A program made the translations under genes and the position numbers. From Lineus longissimus (lineage: Eukaryota; Nemertea; Pilidiophora; Heteronemertea; Lineidae), in assembly GCF_910592395.1 (NCBI RefSeq), contig NC_088309.1, positions 13,396,599 through 13,460,598 on the forward strand: a stretch of DNA of 64,000 bases, written 5' to 3'. The notes under the pieces are model-generated. The model saw only the letters and a program-made list of their open reading frames with translations, searched no databases and was not told the origin of the DNA. Positions 11,761-23,042 of this stretch are shown here, piece by piece (the stretch's first letter is position 1; each line of letters opens with the position of its first letter).

Positions 11761-12915
11761 ATGGATCGTCAAGAACAAGAACCTCTGCCAAAACGACGCA
11801 GAAGTTACACTGTCACCGAGAAGATCTCCTATTTAAGGGATTTGGAAGCAGGTCTACTGGATGGGACTGTCGGCAGCATGCGTGATTTAGCCGCACATTA
11901 CCGAATCCCCGTGCGCACAATGCAGAAGTGGAACCTAAGAGAGCTGGAGGAGAAAGAAGAAGACGGAAGAGGAAAAGCTAGACACGTCAAAAACAAAGGC
12001 GTTGGTCTGTGGCCCACCCTCGACGAACAATTACTCGATTGGTTTAGAGGCGTCCGGGACAAGAGGTTGGCTGTCGCTATTCAAGATATCCAGGAAAGAG
12101 CTGCATCCATTTTCGAAGACTGGTGGAATGCATTGCCGCATGATGAAAGACAAGACCTTGTCGAGTCACAGCCAACCTTGCACGAATTTCATGCGTCGGA
12201 CGGGGGGGTGCACCAGTTTATGGAACGAAAGAAGATTTCCTTCAGGAAAACAAACAAAAACACGACGACTCTGCCCGCTGATGCCGCCATTCGAGTGCAG
12301 CAGTTCCGCGATAACGTCACCGATACCATCGAACGACTTGAAATTGCCATGAGATTTCTGTTCAATATGGACCAAACGTTCGCTCTACTTGAACAACGCC
12401 CTTTGTACACTGCCAATGCTAAAGGGGCCAAAACTGTTGACGTTAGATCCTCGAGATCTAACACCAAACTCGGGTGCACTGTAACACTTGTCATCACCGC
12501 CACAGGGGGAAAACTGCAAGCCCATATCACGTTCCCACGTAGAGGATTTGTAAGACAACTTGCGGCCCTTGAAGACCAACAACTGCCAGCTAATGTAGTT
12601 GTAACGAATTCAGCGACGGGATGGGTGAAACAGGAGACGGCAGAACATTGGTTCGACACGGTGTTTGAGCCTTATGTGACGGCTGAAGCAGCTGACCAAT
12701 TCCTGCTCCTTGTAGATCGCTACAAAGTCCACCGGACGGAAGCCTTCGGTATGAGAGTGATGAACCTGGCAGGTGTCCTTGACTTCATTCCGGCGGGGTG
12801 CACTTCGCTCGTGCAGCCACTAGATTTAACTGTGATGAAATCCATGAAGAGCGAAATGAGAAAATCCCTGGAAGAAACACCACACAGACAACGAAGGGCG
12901 TTGTCCACGCATTGA
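11761..12915 (+). CDS. pogo/Tigger-type DDE transposase, C-terminally short
   Basis: Single-exon transposase of the pogo branch of Tc1/mariner. I take the ATG at 11761 as start, giving 384 residues. A basic KRRR stretch near residue 10 is followed by a Psq-type helix-turn-helix (about 14-56) and a CENP-B/Tc5-type second DNA-binding domain (about 85-165, including LLDWFRGVRDKRL and FHASDGGVHQFM). The DDE_1 catalytic core follows. The likely triad is D204 in FNMDQT, D319 in LLLVDRYKVH and D355 in TSLVQPLDLTV, with 35 residues between the last two. The frame is open throughout, so this copy is either young or recently active. Family members usually run further past the third Asp; here the frame stops 29 residues after it, suggesting 3' truncation or frameshift. 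It lies antisense within DRG1 intron 2. Terminal inverted repeats were not identified. Confidence 0.88.
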   Translation: MDRQEQEPLPKRRRSYTVTEKISYLRDLEAGLLDGTVGSMRDLAAHYRIPVRTMQKWNLRELEEKEEDGRGKARHVKNKGVGLWPTLDEQLLDWFRGVRDKRLAVAIQDIQERAASIFEDWWNALPHDERQDLVESQPTLHEFHASDGGVHQFMERKKISFRKTNKNTTTLPADAAIRVQQFRDNVTDTIERLEIAMRFLFNMDQTFALLEQRPLYTANAKGAKTVDVRSSRSNTKLGCTVTLVITATGGKLQAHITFPRRGFVRQLAALEDQQLPANVVVTNSATGWVKQETAEHWFDTVFEPYVTAEAADQFLLLVDRYKVHRTEAFGMRVMNLAGVLDFIPAGCTSLVQPLDLTVMKSMKSEMRKSLEETPHRQRRALSTH

Positions 12916-13320
12916 ACTTCTAGACGCAAGGGCCCAACGCGCCGCGTAGCGGCAAAAAAGCGAAGCTAGCGAAACATTTATAACGGGTCACCGTCACTTA
13001 TTATTGGACTTATAGCGCATTTACGGGGTTGCAACTATTTTGCTTTATAGTGTCACCAGGAAAGAAAAGCATGCGACCTAACGCCGATCTATTTGTATAA
13101 AGTGATAATTGGAAGGTATATAGTAGGAAATATCAATAAAATAATCATTCCATATCGTCTTTTGAGGGCATTTTTGATTGTAAAAAATATATGTGTACGT
13201 CACCGTAGTCTCTGCAATGATAATTTTATCAGAGCAGTCTCGCGCAAGAAGAAGTTCTTTACCTATTAGTTCTTCACTTATTAGTCTCAACGTCTGGCGC
13301 AAAGCCAGACGTTTTCCATT
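12916..13320. other. sequence downstream of the pogo gene
   Basis: Includes a GC-rich start (GCGCCGCGTAGCGG) then AT-rich DNA. No terminal inverted repeat matching the upstream side was found. Confidence 0.45.
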
Positions 13321-13455
13321 ACGATTTCACTACGATGTTTGACAAGAAGGAGCAGTGCGCGAGATACGCTAATGAGCAGACTTCCCTCGCTTGAGTTTCT
13401 GAAGAATGTTCCATATCGCGCTAAGCTCATCACTGCTGATTATGACAGGCGTGCA
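13321..13455 (+). repeat. duplicated segment, copy 1
   Basis: About 135 bases (ACGATTTCACTACGATGTTT ... GGAGCAGTGCGCGAGATA ... CTTCCCTCGCTTGAGTTT) recur at 15297-15431 with about 93 percent identity by eye. Possibly a decayed coding piece; see the copy 2 entry. Confidence 0.7.
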
Positions 13456-14007
13456 ACGGTAGGTATCTGCTCCCCAACTTCCACCCTGATACGGTACAAT
13501 AAGTTACCATTTGATGGGAATGGGAGAATGCCCTCACTGTGTATGGAGTCATAGGGATAAGAAGACATTATTCATTAGTGTTGGTACAAGTGATTTTGCC
13601 CAAAAAGCATGCGCATTCAAAAAACAAAATATGCAAGGTATCACGTACATGACCATGACGACGTGCAGAAAGTGCACTGGCCAGTGCATACCCTATGGCT
13701 ATGTACTAGTAAACATGGTAAACATGGACAACATCATTATTCATCGGCAGTTCATTTTACTCCGAGCTTTTCCTGAAACATATAGCCATGATGATTAGGC
13801 CTACCATGTACCATGACCAATAACAGCACTAGATCATGATCATGTAGATGTCAACAAGTTCATGTAGATGTCAACAAGTTCACATGAACCGTATAATCCA
13901 GCATGGCGCATGTGGGGCATGCGTCTAAACCAAAGCCCCAAAATCACTTGTTTTGGTCTATTTCACTTGTGTTTCCCCCGTCTCCCAGTCCATAATACAT
14001 TTACAGT

Positions 14008-14130
14008 TTACAATCCCCGATCATGGCCCAACAAAAGGTCATCGGTTGACTAAAGGAAAACAACTGTTCAATGGATTTATAGTTGAATGCGATCAAACTA
14101 CGTCTTTTCAATCGTGGATTGTAAATTTAA
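14008..14130. mobile_element. small MITE, TTTACAATCCCCGATC ends
   Basis: Ends GTTTACAATCCCCGATC and inverted ATCGTGGATTGTAAAT. The interior (AAGGTCATCGGTTGACTAA, AATGCGATCAAACTACGTC) matches 57519-57646 inverted. Confidence 0.72.
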
Positions 14131-14259
14131 CCCCATGGGCCTAGGGAAGGCCCTATAACAATACTTTCGACACAGTTATTATCTCCGCTGCCTCCACCAT
14201 GTTACACACAGTGCTCACTGCTGATTCTAAAATGCGCCACCTAGTCAAAGCAGGACATA

Positions 14260-16100
14260 TGTTCTCCTAGGAATAGATCTCTTTCCAATATTTCGTCATT
14301 CCACTATCGTCATCACCTCATCATACTTTCATTGACATTACAGGCACACATCCACAGAGCACTCTTCAAATCATCTACACAGTGGTTATCCAACTAGGAT
14401 TATAAAGGTAATTTCTTAGCCCCGCACAGTGGGTTTCAGTCTTGATAAAGGGGCACTATTGCTAGCAGCTAGGTAGGCAAGATAAAGTTAGCCGAAGTAG
14501 CCGATAGGGGTCTCTCACCCCTCAAAGTCCGTCACAACTATTCAAGCTTGTACAAGGAATACATGCAGCGCTGACTCTAACAAGTCCCAATGGGAATGTC
14601 GCACAGTCATCTGTCAAAAACAAAACCTATGTTGTAGTATGATCTCTTGCCAATATTTAATAATTGCACTATCGTCATCACCTCATCATACTTCATTGAC
14701 ATTACAGGCACACATTGACATAGACCACTGTTGCAATCAACGACACAGTCGCTATCCAAGTAGCATTATAGAGGTAATTATCATTATCATACCTCATTAG
14801 CATGTGAACCAATCGCGTCGCGTCCTTTGCGATCACGGCAAAGCCTCATGGAATAATGTCTTTCACCGTTGAATAATTTTTCATATTCCATGCCTACAAC
14901 TTCAATTTCTTCATATTCCATGGCTAGAAGTTCAATACTAATATAATATCCAAGATAAAGTTACAAGAAGTAGTCAATAGGGGTCTCTCACCTCTCACTG
15001 TATGTCCACACTATTCACGCTTGTACGAGGAATACATTCAATGCTGAATCTGACAACACCCAGTGCCCTTACTCTGTATATTAGTCACTGGAAGATGGCC
15101 CATTTCACTCCTTGCTTCTACTTCACCTATAGTCTCATTGCAAACGCCTCAGTTCTATGATATCACATTCACTTTCAGCTGTCATGCAACGCAACAACTG
15201 TGCTATCTGCCATCGCACATCAACGAAGAAGTGCAGCCGCCCACATTCCACCGACCGACCAGCTGCAATCCTCGAGGACGCCCCACTGTACCACGATTTC
15301 ACTACGATGTTTGACAAGAAGGAGCAGTGCGCGAGATAGGCTAATGAGCAGACTTCCCTCGCTTGAGTTTCGGAAGAATGTTCCATATCGCGCTAAGCTG
15401 ACCACTGCTGACCATGACAGGAGTGCATTGGACTGGTACAGGTTGGAACTGAACATTGAATATGCTGGTGGTGACGCTTTCTGATGAGAAGTTGGTCGTG
15501 ACTGATGCAGTATCCTTGGACTTGTCCACAGCATCGTTCAATCATTGCTCTCTCAGCTGCCTTGATTCTGTACTTACCCAAATACTAAGACCAAATGCCT
15601 GTTGACTGTGCTTTAAGGGAGACTGGCGCCATGCCTAGAGATATGACTGACCCCTATTGGCAAATTTGTATGACTTTATCTTGCCTACCTAGCTGCTGCC
15701 TATAGTCTCCCTTTAACTGCGGAACACTTCAAAGTCGTTAAAATGCCATGTTCCACCTTTTAATGTGTTCAGACCGCCATTTTCAAAATAATCAAGTCAG
15801 GACACTGCCTTCTTGTCTCATAATAAATTTTGCTTTCCTCAATAATAACATTTCTTCTTCTTCAATGCTTTCATCATTCCAAACTTCTCCTCCTCTGACT
15901 TTTACAGGGGTACAGTCATGGCAATCAAAACCCAAATACTGAGACCAAATGCCTGTTGACTGTGCTTTAAGAGAGACTGGCGCCATGCCTAGTCTCTGCA
16001 CGAGGAATATATTCAGTGCTGAATCTGACATGACCAAGGGCCTCACAGTCTACAGTGTATTAATTATCTGAAGATGGCCAAATTAGCCCCTCTGCTCCTG
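14260..16100 (+). repeat. block of diverged duplications, period about 360-470 bp
   Basis: Segments recur: CACTATCGTCATCACCTCAT (14302, 14669), GGGGTCTCTCACC (about 14507, 14980), CGAGGAATA.ATTCA.TGCTG (14556, 15029, 16000), and AAATGCCTGTTGACTGTGCT (15590, 15948). The order changes between copies. No gene seen apart from the coding-like stretch at 15157-15484. Confidence 0.6.
15157..15484 (+). pseudogene. decayed coding-like segment, unassigned
   Basis: One plus-strand frame reads MQRNNCAICHRTSTKKCSRP...DRPAAILEDAPLYHDFTTMF, then DKKEQCAR and a stop at 15337. A neighbouring frame continues LMSRLPSLEFRKNVPYRAKL and ALDWYRLELNIEYAGGDAF. The CxxC-like pair and non-repetitive composition suggest a broken transposon or gene exon, but I do not recognise it. 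Part of it is duplicated at 13321-13455. Confidence 0.3.
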
Positions 16101-16205
16101 CCTAAAATCCCCCTTTAAGAGCCCACTCCGGATAGCCACATGTCTTTAAAGCGTCCCTGATCCGCGTTTCTGAGTTGCTCTTTTTCAATGAGGGTGTCAG
16201 CCCTA

Positions 16206-16346
16206 TGCATGAGGCACCTATTCCATAGAGCTATACCCTATACTATACTATACGTGAACAATAGTTTCATGGTCATGCACCCTTTGTGAAGCCATTGTTC
16301 GCGTATAGTGTAGTATACCGTATACCTCTATGGGGAAGGTGCCTGA
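16206..16346. repeat. 140-bp hairpin-forming palindrome
   Basis: AGGCACCTATTCCATAGAG on the left pairs with CTCTATGGGGAAGGTGCCT on the right. CTATACGTGAACAATAG pairs with the inverted TTGTTCGCGTATAG inside. Likely a foldback MITE. No target duplication seen. Confidence 0.72.
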
Positions 16347-16365
16347 GAGTCTTCACAATGCCCAG

Positions 16366-17037
16366 TTATTGATGCACAGGGTGATTTGAAGACCATTGCA
16401 AGTAGTGGTCTGTATGTGTCGGTTTCCTATAGATATCGGTGGTAATCCCCTCCTGTTGCCAACACATCTGTACGTCCAACATAGGGAGAACACCATTCTG
16501 CTCCAATTTGATAGTCAAGGCTATGCTGCCATGCTGTTGGCGGATGTGAGGCAACAGTTCATCTTTGTTAACTTGCTTGCTGACCACGCCAGTATCATCC
16601 ACATATCTACCCCAGAATTTAGGAGGGTGAGGGGCAGTAGCTAAGGCTTTCCTTTCGAAACTCCTCCATGAATAGGTTACCGAGTACCGGTGAAAGAGGG
16701 GAGCCCATAGCCATACCAAATACCATTGAAATTATGGTGTCAACCACCATTTTCAACAGTTCTCCAAAATCTGAGGGAGGCAGTAAGGTCCTCTTGGGCC
16801 CTGACAGTAGCCATGCGCACAACTTCATCTCCTGGGACACTAGTGAAGAGGGCGGTTATGTGAAAGGAGGTTAATACCTCCATGTCTTCCAACTGGATTT
16901 CCTTCAGTTTATTCACAACGTCCTTAACAGTTCTCGATGTGCTCCTTACCTAACTATACTAATAGTTTAAGGAGGTCAGCAAAGTGTTTGGCTAAATTGT
17001 CAGTGATGGAGTTTATGCCCGCAACAATGGGGCGCAT
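16366..17037 (-). pseudogene. Penelope-like element reverse transcriptase fossil
   Basis: Minus-strand reverse-transcriptase fragments in the order expected for Penelope-like elements. RPIVAGINSITDNLAKHFAD comes first, then VLTSFHITALFTSVPGDEV, FGMAMGSPLSPVLGNLFMEE, WGRYVDDTGVV, and a terminal IYRKPTHTDHYL. At least one stop (near 16960) and one frameshift (near 16650) break it. The first catalytic Asp, expected in SFDV, is His here (SFHI), while the YVDD pair is kept. The GIY-YIG endonuclease that normally follows is absent. It is a dead 5'- and 3'-truncated copy within DRG1 intron 2. Confidence 0.85.
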
Positions 17038-17040
17038 CTG

Positions 17041-17760
17041 TAACAATAGACGAATTTTACATTGTATTTGGTTGCACTACCCAGGACCTGAATCTTACCA
17101 ATTAAATTTTGTAATTAAATCACCAACTGAATTAGTTATATATTACCAATTAATTACTAAGCTAAATATTACTCCGATTTAAATTACAAAAATCTTATCA
17201 GAAAAACCTTAGTACGTTTTTTCTAGGTGAGAAATTTTTAGAAAAAAAAAGAAAAAAATTACAAATTAAAATCTTACAAGATCTTACAAAGATTATTATT
17301 GATTATAAATGAATTGGTAGGAAATTAGCAAGAATATAATTGACAATAATTTTTTAACAAGAAAGGGTTAATTTCTATCTGACTAATTTGTTCATTTGGA
17401 AAAATCTTGGTAATAAATTGGTAAGATAAATATTAAATATGTAGTGCACATTATAGTTTGATATCATTTAATTATAAAGGCTCTATTATCTACATGTAAT
17501 GGGTACATTTATATACTAGAAGCACGGAACTATAACTTGCATTTGAGAGTTTTTAGTAAATTCATACCTATAACACTAACTGACGGAAGGCTGCACAAGA
17601 GAAGAGCTGTATACTGCAGCCCAGGCAGTCAGCATAATTTGTGTTTGAAGGGTTTTTTATCACCACAAATTTCACATGTGTGTGACAAAACTAATAACAC
17701 ATGGGAGGAAAATCTTACAAATATCAATTCTGGATAAGATTTTGACGCTTAGGCCAATAG
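17041..17760. other. AT-rich stretch without genes
   Basis: Very AT-rich with recurring CTTACCAATTAA / AATCTTACAA / TTGGTAAGAT words in both orientations, suggesting a decayed AT-rich MITE. No coding frame of interest. Confidence 0.5.
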
Positions 17761-18117
17761 GTTTGCTGCATTATGCATGAGCAATGTGAGCTTTGATCCA
17801 CATAACTCATTATCCATGCACATGTTGGCCTGACTCGGAAGGTTTAATACTATTTTTTTTATTTATCGGAAATATTGAAATACAAGTCAAAGGTCAGGGA
17901 TACTGGTACTTATATCAATATTTTTCTCTTGATAAGTTTTGTACAAGTACGCCAATGTTAAGCTGAAGTTGAGACAAAAACACATTTAAGGTCGAAGCAA
18001 ATAATATAACATTTCAAATTTCTCTAGATTGAGTCGTAATTCTATTTTTTCAACTCGACTGGTCCTTCTCCCGAGTCCTTCTGACTCACAGCCTTTGTCC
18101 ACATAAAGTAGAGTAAA

Positions 18118-18240
18118 TGAAATGGTCCAGGGACCATGTGCTCACCTCGGTTAATATTAATGCATGTCATTTGCAGTGGATATGGGGAGAACAGTTTTGG
18201 TCATTGATGTCAATTTTGCGATCTTAGAAGAAGTGATGTG
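18118..18240 (+). repeat. related head fragment, GGTCCAGGGACC subtype
   Basis: GAAATGGTCCAGGGACCATG then TGCTCACC, followed by GCAGTGGATATGGGGAGAAC and GTCATTGATGTCAATTTTGC. The same 120 bases recur at 39073-39190. The head parallels the 300-bp elements but the body differs. Confidence 0.65.
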
Positions 18241-18694
18241 GTAGTGCCACTTTCTTTCTGTCGGCAGTTTATATCAATATTCAGTCACAAAACTGAGCTT
18301 AAAATGGGTTTCCAAGATGGCCGCTTGCCAAATTAATAGAAAGAGAGGAGCTTTGCTCGATCCATCTGACTGTACATATAGCTTTATGTAATGAGTGTGA
18401 TTACAAGTTGAAGGTTGTTACAGAGAGTAAATCTTACCAGTTGCCATGGTTCCTTTAACAGTCGCAACCCAGTGAACAACCAAATACTACAGTCTGGACC
18501 TTTGCATGAAATCCATTGAAGTTAAGTTTGAGAAAAACCAGTCCATTAGATGCACGGTCATACTCTCGGACAACTAGTAAATGCAGTCTGGATCCATTAG
18601 GAGAAATTTAGAAAGTTCCCAGTCCATGGCGTTACTGAGCCTATTGTCTAAAATCAGACACGTGTAAATTGCCACCACACATCTGGGCCTACTT

Positions 18695-18763
18695 ACTCCA
18701 TACTGAATCTAGGCCTAATTACTCCATACTGAATCTAGGCCTAATTACTCCATACTGAATCAT
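18695..18763 (+). repeat. 26-bp tandem repeat, 2.7 units
   Basis: TACTCCATACTGAATC TAGGCCTAAT repeats nearly perfectly, so it is young or homogenised. A related 95-bp subunit precedes it. Confidence 0.85.
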
Positions 18764-19304
18764 TTTATAAATATATGGAAATATAATTGTATACAATCTA
18801 TGTTTACAATATGGAATGTCCATGTCTACAATCATAAAAAAAGGAAAAGTTTCGGAAACAGTGAAATATGAACAACTTATTGGGCCACAATAATATGTGA
18901 CCCGTCACAGCGAAACCAGCAATTTTCATACAGAAGATGAGCCTAAATGACACCAGGAGATAATGGAAACAAGAGGCCCTCGGGCCTGGCGCTTAGCTGG
19001 ATGACCAAATAGTAATTACATAGGACTGAGGGTGTAAAGTAGTAAATATCGGCTTTATGCTACTGTTTGAAGGTCAAGAGAACACGTTATACCACTAAAA
19101 TTTCCAATGCAGAGCTGCCAGCTGGATGAAATATGACTGAACTATTCATCCATGGTATATAAATACTACAGGAGGCAACGGAATATATCCCTAGTTCAGT
19201 ATGTTGTATTGGTAGCTTTACAGACAAGAAGTGTCAGAGAGGATGTGACTTCTCCATGGACAACTGTAGTATGTCCAGGCTGGGTTGTACGTGCTGTAAC
19301 CAAG

Positions 19305-19400
19305 GATACAAAATGCTGTCTGTAATTGAGAGGTATCCTGATAACAGAGGTCAAAATAAATAGAAATGACCAGTTTAGGACTAGCACCACTGTCTTTTTT
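19305..19400. repeat. decayed copy of the pogo-type MITE
   Basis: The stretch with TAATTGAGAGGTATCCTGAT and AGAGGTCAAA parallels the interior of the 4825-5002 element. Termini are not preserved. A further fragment, TACAGTGGAACTTTCCTTAG at 59801-59820, resembles one terminus only. Confidence 0.5.
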
Positions 19401-21537
19401 TTTTAATAAGGTAGAGATTACAGGAGTCAAGTTGACCTGTCCTGCAGGTGATTGGAATTTACAAAGGGTGGTTTTTCATGACATTGTGCTCTACTGCGTA
19501 TCCCGAGTGAGTCGATCGGGAACCAATGATTTTTTTACCAGCATTATACCGGTGGTGCAGACAGGTTCAAATTGGCTATATCTTGAATAGATTGAATTGC
19601 GATGAAAATCTAATGCAATAAAGGAGCAATATCGAAGAGACAAATTAATCAAACCATTTGTCCACAGACTCGGACCTAGCTGTGGCGTGATGTATGCGTG
19701 CATAAAAAGTATATCAATTGGTCCGATAGAGATGATGGGGCAATGTCAATATGCCTCGTTCCTTAGTCAGCAAAATGCCCCTTTTTATACGGAGAAGAAG
19801 GAGAACTCAGATAGGCCTTCACATGTCGGCTTCCAAATGGCTCGAACCAACTGTACTATCACTACTATAACTTTAAAATGCATGCTCCTCCTACATGTAG
19901 CAATGTCTCGGCCAAAAAGGCACTTAGTCGACAGGCAAGCTAGAAGTTCAGCACCGTGAGCAGCTCCTTGATAAGGCCATGTCAGGTTCAGCATGCCTCT
20001 TCAGATACATCAAGTATTGAGAGCTGTGGTGAGCACATAAAAAGACCATGGTCACCTTAATTTGAAAATCCCTTCATAATCAAGGGCTAGCCTAGCTCTG
20101 ACTAAAACAGCACCCATAAACAATAGACCACCAATTTGACCCCAGCTCCTAACTGCGGGAAAACCCAAGTCCAGCAACCAAAAGTACCTAAAATACATTT
20201 TTGTTGACATTTGAACTGCACACATGGGTTTGTTTACAATTTCATTTCCCGCGAAATCTCGAAAATCAGGTGACCTGCAATCGTCGATTGAAAATAACAT
20301 TAACCTGGGTTCAGCAGGTCAGCAGGTATACCAGCTGTTCCAATCATCACCCTACAGCCAGCTGTTCAAAAGGTAATGTTATTCACCCCACAGGGAGTGC
20401 AGGTAATTGATTAAGCCCCTGCATAACTTAACAGCAATGGCTTGGCTTCTGTGAGTGGTAAGGAGAATAGACAGTGTCCGATTAAAAATCCCTCATTACT
20501 GCTCCGCTGAAGTTAATTTTTTTGAACAAAACCAAGACGTTGCATCAGGGTAAGGTGTCACGACCATTCATGCAAAATTTCAAGGCGATCCAACACCTCT
20601 AAGTGTGACTTTATTCGTCCCCCTTCCAGGATTATTATATAGATTTTGACCAGCGATGCAACATTTCTGGTGATTCCCTACGTTGTCCAATGAGCGCTTT
20701 TTAAAGTGTGCCATTTGGCATGCATTAGCATGCAAGGTATTTTATCAGCGCTGCCAATTGCCGAACAGAATGCCGTAGCTCCGTCAATTCTGAATCAATT
20801 TTTATGGGAGTAACATTATTGTGTTGCTTGGAATGTCTACTTTTTACTCATGTAAGAATCATAGTACTAAAAACTAAAATGCAAACAGAATCATTCCGAT
20901 TCACTGCTCATACTGTGGGAATTCTACACTTCAAAATAATTCGCGAACAGAGCGTGCACTTCTAATATCGTTTTTCATAGAATTGTGGCCAAATTTTCAA
21001 GAACTAATTTCTGAAAGTAGTCCCTAAAGACCTTATGACTACCTACTGAAAGGAACTAGTGATAATATCGCCTACCTGACTTCTTTTTAGCAGAAAATTG
21101 GTTACCGTGTTGCAAAATCAATCTTCCATCTTAGGCTGGTCACAGTGGGTATGCTGAAATATAGCCTGGTTCCTTGGCCAATTCCATGCGCAGAATACAA
21201 CTGCGCAACTATAGATCATAGCCCGGGCTTTTCAATCGTCAGAAATTCAGTTAAATGTGCCTGTAGCGCCAACTGGCGGTGAAAACTAAACTAATTCCAT
21301 TAGAAGTCAAAATGAAAATTTTAAAAAAAATATTCGGCCAGATTTGAAAACAATATTTCCTCTGTGGACCGAGGAATAAAGGAAAGAAGTTTAAACTTCC
21401 CGATGACCTCATTCGCCGAATGTAGGTGGGATCGCGCTGATTTTTGGTTTCTGAGTTCCCCTTGGGCTACTCCTAATTTAGCAGCGTCAACAAAGTGCCT
21501 AGGTCTTACGGTTACAAAATGCCCAAAAGTGACACGG

Positions 21538-21583
21538 ATGGAAGGAAGGAAGGAAGGAAGGAAGGAAGGGAGGAAGGAAGGAC
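21538..21583. repeat. (GGAA)n microsatellite
   Basis: A run of GGAA/GGGA units in otherwise unique intron sequence. Confidence 0.95.
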
Positions 21584-22166
21584 GGACACCATTCCCTTAG
21601 TAATATTGCCAGCTTCGTTGACTCTGTCAGCTGAGCTAAAAATTGATGAACTCATATTTCACAAAAGGCAGACAACAGAGAAATGAACAAACAGTCCGTC
21701 TCAACCTGCCAAGCTCAGAGCCACATGCGCCTGGTTTTGCAGTGACAGGTCACATGTACAGAATGCTTTTAACTTTTAAGGGGAAAATACGCTAAAATTC
21801 TAGAATTTGGTAGATTTTTCATTTTTTCTTTTCTTGAAAATCATGAATTTTCAGACCCCCAATGTTCACCATAAATTTTTTCCCAAATGACTTGAAACTT
21901 TGCCATTAAGTCAATATAATATATATCCTGATGATCTGCTAAGTGCTATCGGCAAGTTACATACATATTATGCTTTTTCTGCAAATAGCCAGTAAGTAGA
22001 GCTCAATTTCAATGTTTTTATAGGATAGCTCCTGGAATAAATCGCTATAGCGATAATCGGGAAAACTAACGCACCTGCATATTCCGTATATCATTATTAT
22101 TCCATTTGACTGTATATCGCTCAAAAATTTGCGTTTGTACCAATAAAGGTGTTTTTAATCCACTAA

Positions 22167-22604
22167 GAGACAAGACCACTATTGATTTTTTAAGCCTTTT
22201 AGCAGTTAAATTGTCAATGTTTGACCGCGACGCATCAAATAATGTGTGGGGTTGTGAATCTGAAATTTAGATTATGTTATTCCGGACAGTCGGGCAAGTA
22301 AATGGTGAAAAATAAACTGGTAGTTGACCACGGAAATTTTTTGATAATCAACAAATTAGACAGACTTTGATATTTCCACTCTTTTCAGCCAACTGGCAGA
22401 AAAAACTCAAAACACTATTACCCAATTAGCAAAATTCGAAATTAATTTTTTCATCAAATAATTTCTTTATATCTGTAGACTTGCCACAGCAAATATTTTT
22501 TCAATACCTCTCCAAATATGTACTTGAGAGTTAAAAACATGCACTCGTCTAATTGATAGGCCTCGACACTCCAACCTATGACTATTCATTAGTGGTCTTG
22601 TCTC
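22167..22604. repeat. inner inverted repeat, 15-bp arms
   Basis: GAGACAAGACCACTA at 22167-22181 is exactly inverted at 22590-22604. It lies within the left half of the larger TIR element and ends just before its promoter-like stretch, suggesting a nested MITE or an element with two-layer ends. Confidence 0.6.
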
Positions 22605-22769
22605 CTAAACACAGAGTTTATGGAGGGCGCCATTTTCTCATTTTTTTCGCGATCTCTCCTCCAAAACCGGAGAGTCGTGACGTCACGTGTGCAATTCACC
22701 GCATGTCAGTATTGTCACAATAGCAGTCAGCTGATTGATATTTTGAGATCGTGTTATTGTATTGTTATC

Positions 22770-23042
22770 ATGGCGGCTTCGGATGATGAAAGCTACGTTG
22801 ACAGCAGTGACACTTCGATGAGCAGCGGGAGTTATGAAGATTTGGATGTAGGGGGAAATGTTGGTGTACAGGGCTACCAGTTTGAGCCGGAATATGAAGA
22901 GGGGGAGCTTGCCGCTATGGCTCAAGCTATTGAAGATGCAGCTGGACCCGATGTTGATGGCCAAAATAAGGACCATCCACCGAGGCATTTTGCATTCAAG
23001 CAATCCATATATTACGCGAATGTCCAAATAAAACGAAATTAG
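22770..23042 (+). CDS. acidic 5' exon resembling P2X7-like domain genes
   Basis: Open frame of 90 residues from an ATG in a GTTATCATGGCG context. It is Ser/Asp/Glu-rich (DDESYVDSSDTSMSSGSYED) and then reads VQGYQFEPEYEEGELAAMAQ. The YQFEPE motif after an acidic serine-rich leader is what I recall at the N-termini of invertebrate and fish proteins with a P2RX7 C-terminal-like domain, which usually continue into a Cys-rich core. That core is not seen downstream, so this is a 5' exon or a truncated capture. No clear donor was found, and the last residues may be read-through into intron. It lies inside an element with terminal inverted repeats (22023-23415), on the strand opposite to DRG1. Family recall is the only support for the assignment. 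Confidence 0.45.
   Translation: MAASDDESYVDSSDTSMSSGSYEDLDVGGNVGVQGYQFEPEYEEGELAAMAQAIEDAAGPDVDGQNKDHPPRHFAFKQSIYYANVQIKRN

Larger units (their letters stand above)
18241..22022. other. mostly unassigned intron sequence
   Basis: Apart from the 26-bp tandem repeat, the 95-bp subunit, the decayed pogo MITE and the GGAA tract, I see no gene, hairpin or recognisable element. Frames are short and unconvincing. Confidence 0.5.

Noticed and set aside
22620-22769. Upstream ATG at 22620 that would extend the acidic exon by 50 residues
   Set aside because: The added residues are unlike the acidic body and cover the promoter-like stretch; the ATG at 22770 has better context.
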